DNA of 64,000 nt from Natronolimnobius sp. AArcel1 (GTDB lineage Archaea > Halobacteriota > Halobacteria > Halobacteriales > Natrialbaceae): positions 434,001 through 498,000 of the forward strand of contig NZ_JAAKXY010000005.1 of NCBI RefSeq assembly GCF_011043775.1, written 5' to 3'. The notes beneath the pieces were generated by a model. That model was given only the letters and a program-made list of their open reading frames with translations. It was not told the origin of the DNA and did not search any database. A program made the translations under genes and the position numbers. This document shows, piece by piece, positions 61,202-64,000 of the stretch (its first letter is position 1; every line of letters starts with the position of its first letter).

Positions 61202-62692
61202 ATGCATCCCACGCGCCGATTGTGGGCAGCAATCGCACTGGCCGTCCTTCTTGGACTGCTCGCAATTAGTACTGCCCAGCCTGTGTTGCTTGCCGGGAGC
61301 GGACTCATCGGTGCGTGGATCATCGTACAGCAGTATCATTTTCTGCAGACAGTGAGAACAACGGCCGCACAACTCGAGGTCCAGCAGGCCCCAGTGCGAT
61401 CTGGAATCCAAACTGGTGAATCAGTGCCAGTAACCCTCGCAGTCAGTCTCGATAAGCCATCGCCGCTCTCGATAGCAGTCAACGGTGGACTCCCAACCGT
61501 AGCAGTATCAGATACTGATTTGGAAGTAATTCTCGCACCGGGAGAAACAGATGCTAGTCACACACTGGAGTGTTCGTGGTCTGTTGCAGGCCATCATACA
61601 TTTGAAACGCCAACGGTTGTTGTCGAGAACAACTTCTTTAAACAGACACTCACGATTGGCTCGGCACCGTCGGTGACAGCAGAGCCACATGGACCACGAA
61701 CCATCCATGTTGGCGAAGGAGGAGATCGACTGGCAACGGCATACGGAGAACACGATGGTGGACGCCACGGTTCGGGCATCGAACCTGCAGAGCTTCGGGA
61801 GTACATGCCAGGCGATACGATGGACCAAATTGACTGGAAAGCAACCGCACGACTATCCGCCCCACACGTTCGAGAGTATGAAGCCGAAACGGAGCGCCGA
61901 ACGCTATTGCTTGTTGATCACCGAAGCGTCCTCGGGACAGGCAATGAAGACGGTACAAAACTCGAGTACCTTCGCGAAGTTGCACTCGCAATCGCTGCCA
62001 GTGCACGACGACTTGGCGATCCAATCGGCTTGCTGAGCGTCGGAGACGATGGAATCACGACTCGCATTGATCCAGCGACGACGCCTGCAACCTACAATCG
62101 GATCAAGCGCGAACTGCTTGAACTCGAGCCAACAACACCCGAGGGCGACACCGTTGAGACCAAATCTGCTGTGAGAGCCGATGCGAAAGCGCGTGCTGAA
62201 CCACACCAGCCAGGCGTTCAAAAAACAGCTGCTGACGCCCGTCAGACACTCGAGAAACTCACTGACGGAACTGTGGATGAGCCGACGGATTTTGTCTCGA
62301 CACTGCGCCCCTTCTATGCGGCCAGAGATGGCTACCAGAGACGAATTGAATCCGAACCCCTCTATGGAGCGGTCAAAACCGCTATCCAACGGACGGACAC
62401 ACAACGCTGGACGATCATTTGTACGGATGATTCGAACCCAGCCGAACTCCGCGAAGCAGTGACGTACGCTCGCAAGAGCGGCAACTCCGTCATGGTGTTG
62501 CTCGCGCCCACCGTATTATATGAATCCGGTGGCCTCACAGATATCGAACGTGCGTACGACCGCTACGTGGAATTCGAAGAGTTACGGCGTGACCTTGCGC
62601 GGATGAACCGCGTCACCGCACTCGAGGTTGGGCCAAAAGACCGACTTGCGAGTGTGCTGGCTGCACGTCGTCCACGAGGTGAGGTCGCATGA
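61202..62692 (+). CDS. DUF58 domain protein
   Basis: 496 residues. Two N-terminal membrane helices are followed by an Ig-like region and a DUF58/VWA-like core whose signature is LREYMPGDTMDQIDWKATARLSAPHVREYEAE. DUF58 proteins accompany MoxR AAA ATPases and act in metal-ion or protein-complex assembly at the envelope; MoxR is not in view here. The gene overlaps the next one by four bases (ATGA) and is divergent from the DUF4129-like gene with nine bases between starts if the long version is right. Confidence 0.9.
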   Translation: MHPTRRLWAAIALAVLLGLLAISTAQPVLLAGSGLIGAWIIVQQYHFLQTVRTTAAQLEVQQAPVRSGIQTGESVPVTLAVSLDKPSPLSIAVNGGLPTVAVSDTDLEVILAPGETDASHTLECSWSVAGHHTFETPTVVVENNFFKQTLTIGSAPSVTAEPHGPRTIHVGEGGDRLATAYGEHDGGRHGSGIEPAELREYMPGDTMDQIDWKATARLSAPHVREYEAETERRTLLLVDHRSVLGTGNEDGTKLEYLREVALAIAASARRLGDPIGLLSVGDDGITTRIDPATTPATYNRIKRELLELEPTTPEGDTVETKSAVRADAKARAEPHQPGVQKTAADARQTLEKLTDGTVDEPTDFVSTLRPFYAARDGYQRRIESEPLYGAVKTAIQRTDTQRWTIICTDDSNPAELREAVTYARKSGNSVMVLLAPTVLYESGGLTDIERAYDRYVEFEELRRDLARMNRVTALEVGPKDRLASVLAARRPRGEVA

Positions 62693-63180
62693 ACACGTCA
62701 ACACCGGTGTCGATGCCAGCACGGGATATCCCCTCAGCTATCGCAATACTCGCCTGTGTGATCATCCTGACGCTGGTTGTTGGCCCACTTGGCGCAGTGA
62801 TTGCACTTGTCGGTGCAACTGTCTGGTACACCTTGGGGACGCCGTATGCGATTGCAACGGGGTTTGTACTGCTTGCGGTACTATCACCACCAACGACTGC
62901 TGTGACATGGGGTGGAATTGTACTGGCGTTTCTCGCACTCGCCTTGTTGCCAGCATTGCGCCAATCATGGGGCTACCTCGAGAGTGGTGGATTGGTCACT
63001 GGGACGGCCGTGTATAGCGTGTTAACCTGGTGGCTAGTCCAGACACAGCCGCTGTGGCTTGCTACAGGAACGGTTGGTATTTGTATTGTGCTGACAGCAT
63101 ACACGATGCATCGATACGAACTGGTAGAGCTCGGACTGGTTCCCGAAACGCAATCGACCAAATCTAAAACAGAGCGATGA
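62689..63180 (+). CDS. Small membrane protein of the DUF58 cluster
   Basis: 163 residues with four or five membrane helices and no soluble domain, ending in a short basic tail. From memory the position and size match a haloarchaeal family listed as DUF7519. It overlaps the DUF58 gene before it and the next gene after it by four bases each, so all are co-transcribed. Function unknown. Confidence 0.75.
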   Translation: MNTSTPVSMPARDIPSAIAILACVIILTLVVGPLGAVIALVGATVWYTLGTPYAIATGFVLLAVLSPPTTAVTWGGIVLAFLALALLPALRQSWGYLESGGLVTGTAVYSVLTWWLVQTQPLWLATGTVGICIVLTAYTMHRYELVELGLVPETQSTKSKTER

Positions 63181-64000
63181 GTGACTCCAATACAGAGACC
63201 GATACAGGCACCGATACCAAAGCTGCAGCGACTGATCAAACCGCCGTTGAATTTGCAGCACAGGTCGAACTCTTAACTGAAGAAAACGAGCGATTGCGCG
63301 AGGAATACGTTCGAGCACGTCGGACACAGTACCGTGCAACGGCGATCGGACTTGCTGGGATTGGACTACTTGCAGTCCTCGGTGGACTACTCTTTCCAAC
63401 CGCGCGTGAGGTATTGATCGGACTTGGTGCAACTGGTCTCTTCGGTGCAGTACTGACGTACTATCTCACGCCAACTCAGTTCGTCGCTGCTGATGTCGGT
63501 GAACGTGTCTATACCGCCACGACTGCAAACCTGGCCGACATCGTTGATGAGCTCGGGTTGCGTGAAGACCGAATCTACGTGCCCGGTGAAACCGAGCCTG
63601 CACGTCTGTACGTGCCACAGCACGCCGATATCTCCGTTCCAGAGTCACGATCAGGTCCATTCGTCGCTGCAGAAGAAAGTCGTGGTCTGTTACTCACTGC
63701 GAGTGGAACCGAACTGTTTCGAGAGTTCGAACGTGGATTGACTGGCACACTCGCTAGTGCCCCACCAGTACTTGCTGAACAGCTCACCGATGCCCTCATC
63801 CAGCAGTTCGAACTAGCTCGCAGCGCCGAGATCGACACCGACCCAGAACATAATCGAATCACGGTTGCGATCACCGAAAGCGCATTTGGGCCCGTTGATC
63901 GCTTTGATCACCCGATTGGCTCATTTCTCGCTGTCGGCTTTGCAAGTGGACTCGGGCAACCCGTTCGACTCGAGGTTACACCAGACTCGGGTCGAGCAGA
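63177..64000 (+). CDS. DUF58-cluster membrane protein, cut by the window end
   Basis: At least 274 residues are visible, starting MSDSNTETDTGTDT. A charged helix (AQVELLTEENERLREEYVRARR) precedes two membrane helices, then a soluble domain with strands such as RIYVPGETEPARLYVPQ and ITVAITESAFGPVDRF. The stop is beyond the window. I do not recognise the family firmly, but the position next to DUF58 is conserved in haloarchaea. It overlaps the preceding stop by four bases. Confidence 0.8.
   Translation, partial: MSDSNTETDTGTDTKAAATDQTAVEFAAQVELLTEENERLREEYVRARRTQYRATAIGLAGIGLLAVLGGLLFPTAREVLIGLGATGLFGAVLTYYLTPTQFVAADVGERVYTATTANLADIVDELGLREDRIYVPGETEPARLYVPQHADISVPESRSGPFVAAEESRGLLLTASGTELFREFERGLTGTLASAPPVLAEQLTDALIQQFELARSAEIDTDPEHNRITVAITESAFGPVDRFDHPIGSFLAVGFASGLGQPVRLEVTPDSGRA

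Overview
The window reads as chromosome of a haloarchaeon, most like the Natrialba/Haloterrigena/Natrinema group. The evidence is strongly acidic proteins, high GC with dense CTCGAG hexamers in coding DNA, archaeal TATA boxes 20-30 bases ahead of often leaderless starts, archaeal deoxyhypusine synthase, HTH-10 and IclR regulators, SipW-type signal peptidase, and small haloarchaeal families (DUF5786-like, DUF7512-like, a four-Cys zinc-finger peptide). AT-rich intergenic islands and IS200/IS605 remnants break up the gene-dense stretches. No rRNA, complete tRNA or CRISPR array was found.

Layout. 1-14 kb: a broken-off SDR, then a thiol-redox, sulfur and metal neighbourhood (thioredoxin reductase plus thioredoxin, Na+/H+ antiporter with TrkA domain, TauE/SafE exporter plus a 48-residue partner, universal stress protein, VKOR-like protein, histidine kinase, methyltransferase, P1B-type metal ATPase, second thioredoxin, rhodanese-metallo-beta-lactamase fusion). 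14-17 kb: IclR regulator, two small proteins and deoxyhypusine synthase. 17-23.5 kb: histidine utilisation operon hutU-hutG-hutI with a divergent HTH-10 regulator and a YjiH-type transporter; hutH is not here. 24-36 kb: a galactoside module (sulfatase, IclR regulator, complete ABC sugar importer, GH4 alpha-galactosidase, galactonate dehydratase-like enzyme), interrupted by a decayed IS200/IS605 element. A shared TGTTCA-N7-TGAACA operator occurs three times around the regulator. 36-43 kb: four-PAS histidine kinase, amidohydrolase, zinc-ribbon ArsR-like regulator, acetyltransferase. 43-53 kb: an export cluster with a SipW-type signal peptidase and five substrate-like proteins, followed by four paralogous winged-helix/membrane regulators. 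53-57 kb: two tiny genes and the amino-sugar pair glmS plus a sugar nucleotidyltransferase. 57-64 kb: an IS-derived remnant, a DUF1616 membrane protein, and a DUF4129-like/DUF58 envelope cluster that runs off the window.

Most notable. (1) The SipW cluster resembles the Bacillus SipW-TasA and archaeal bundling-pilus systems and may build an extracellular fibre. Its putative substrates share an N-terminal FSD(Q/S)E signature and a C-terminal FDLxF...QC motif. (2) The IS200/IS605 element is damaged in both genes and studded with clusters of perfect short stem-loops. At least two TnpB-less right ends, which may be solo omega-RNAs, sit beside host genes. (3) Three copies of an exactly 84-bp palindromic element show base changes that preserve pairing. 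(4) The galactoside module carries a candidate IclR operator, and the IS appears to have separated the sulfatase from one copy. Starts were chosen by eye; family names come from motif recognition without database searches.
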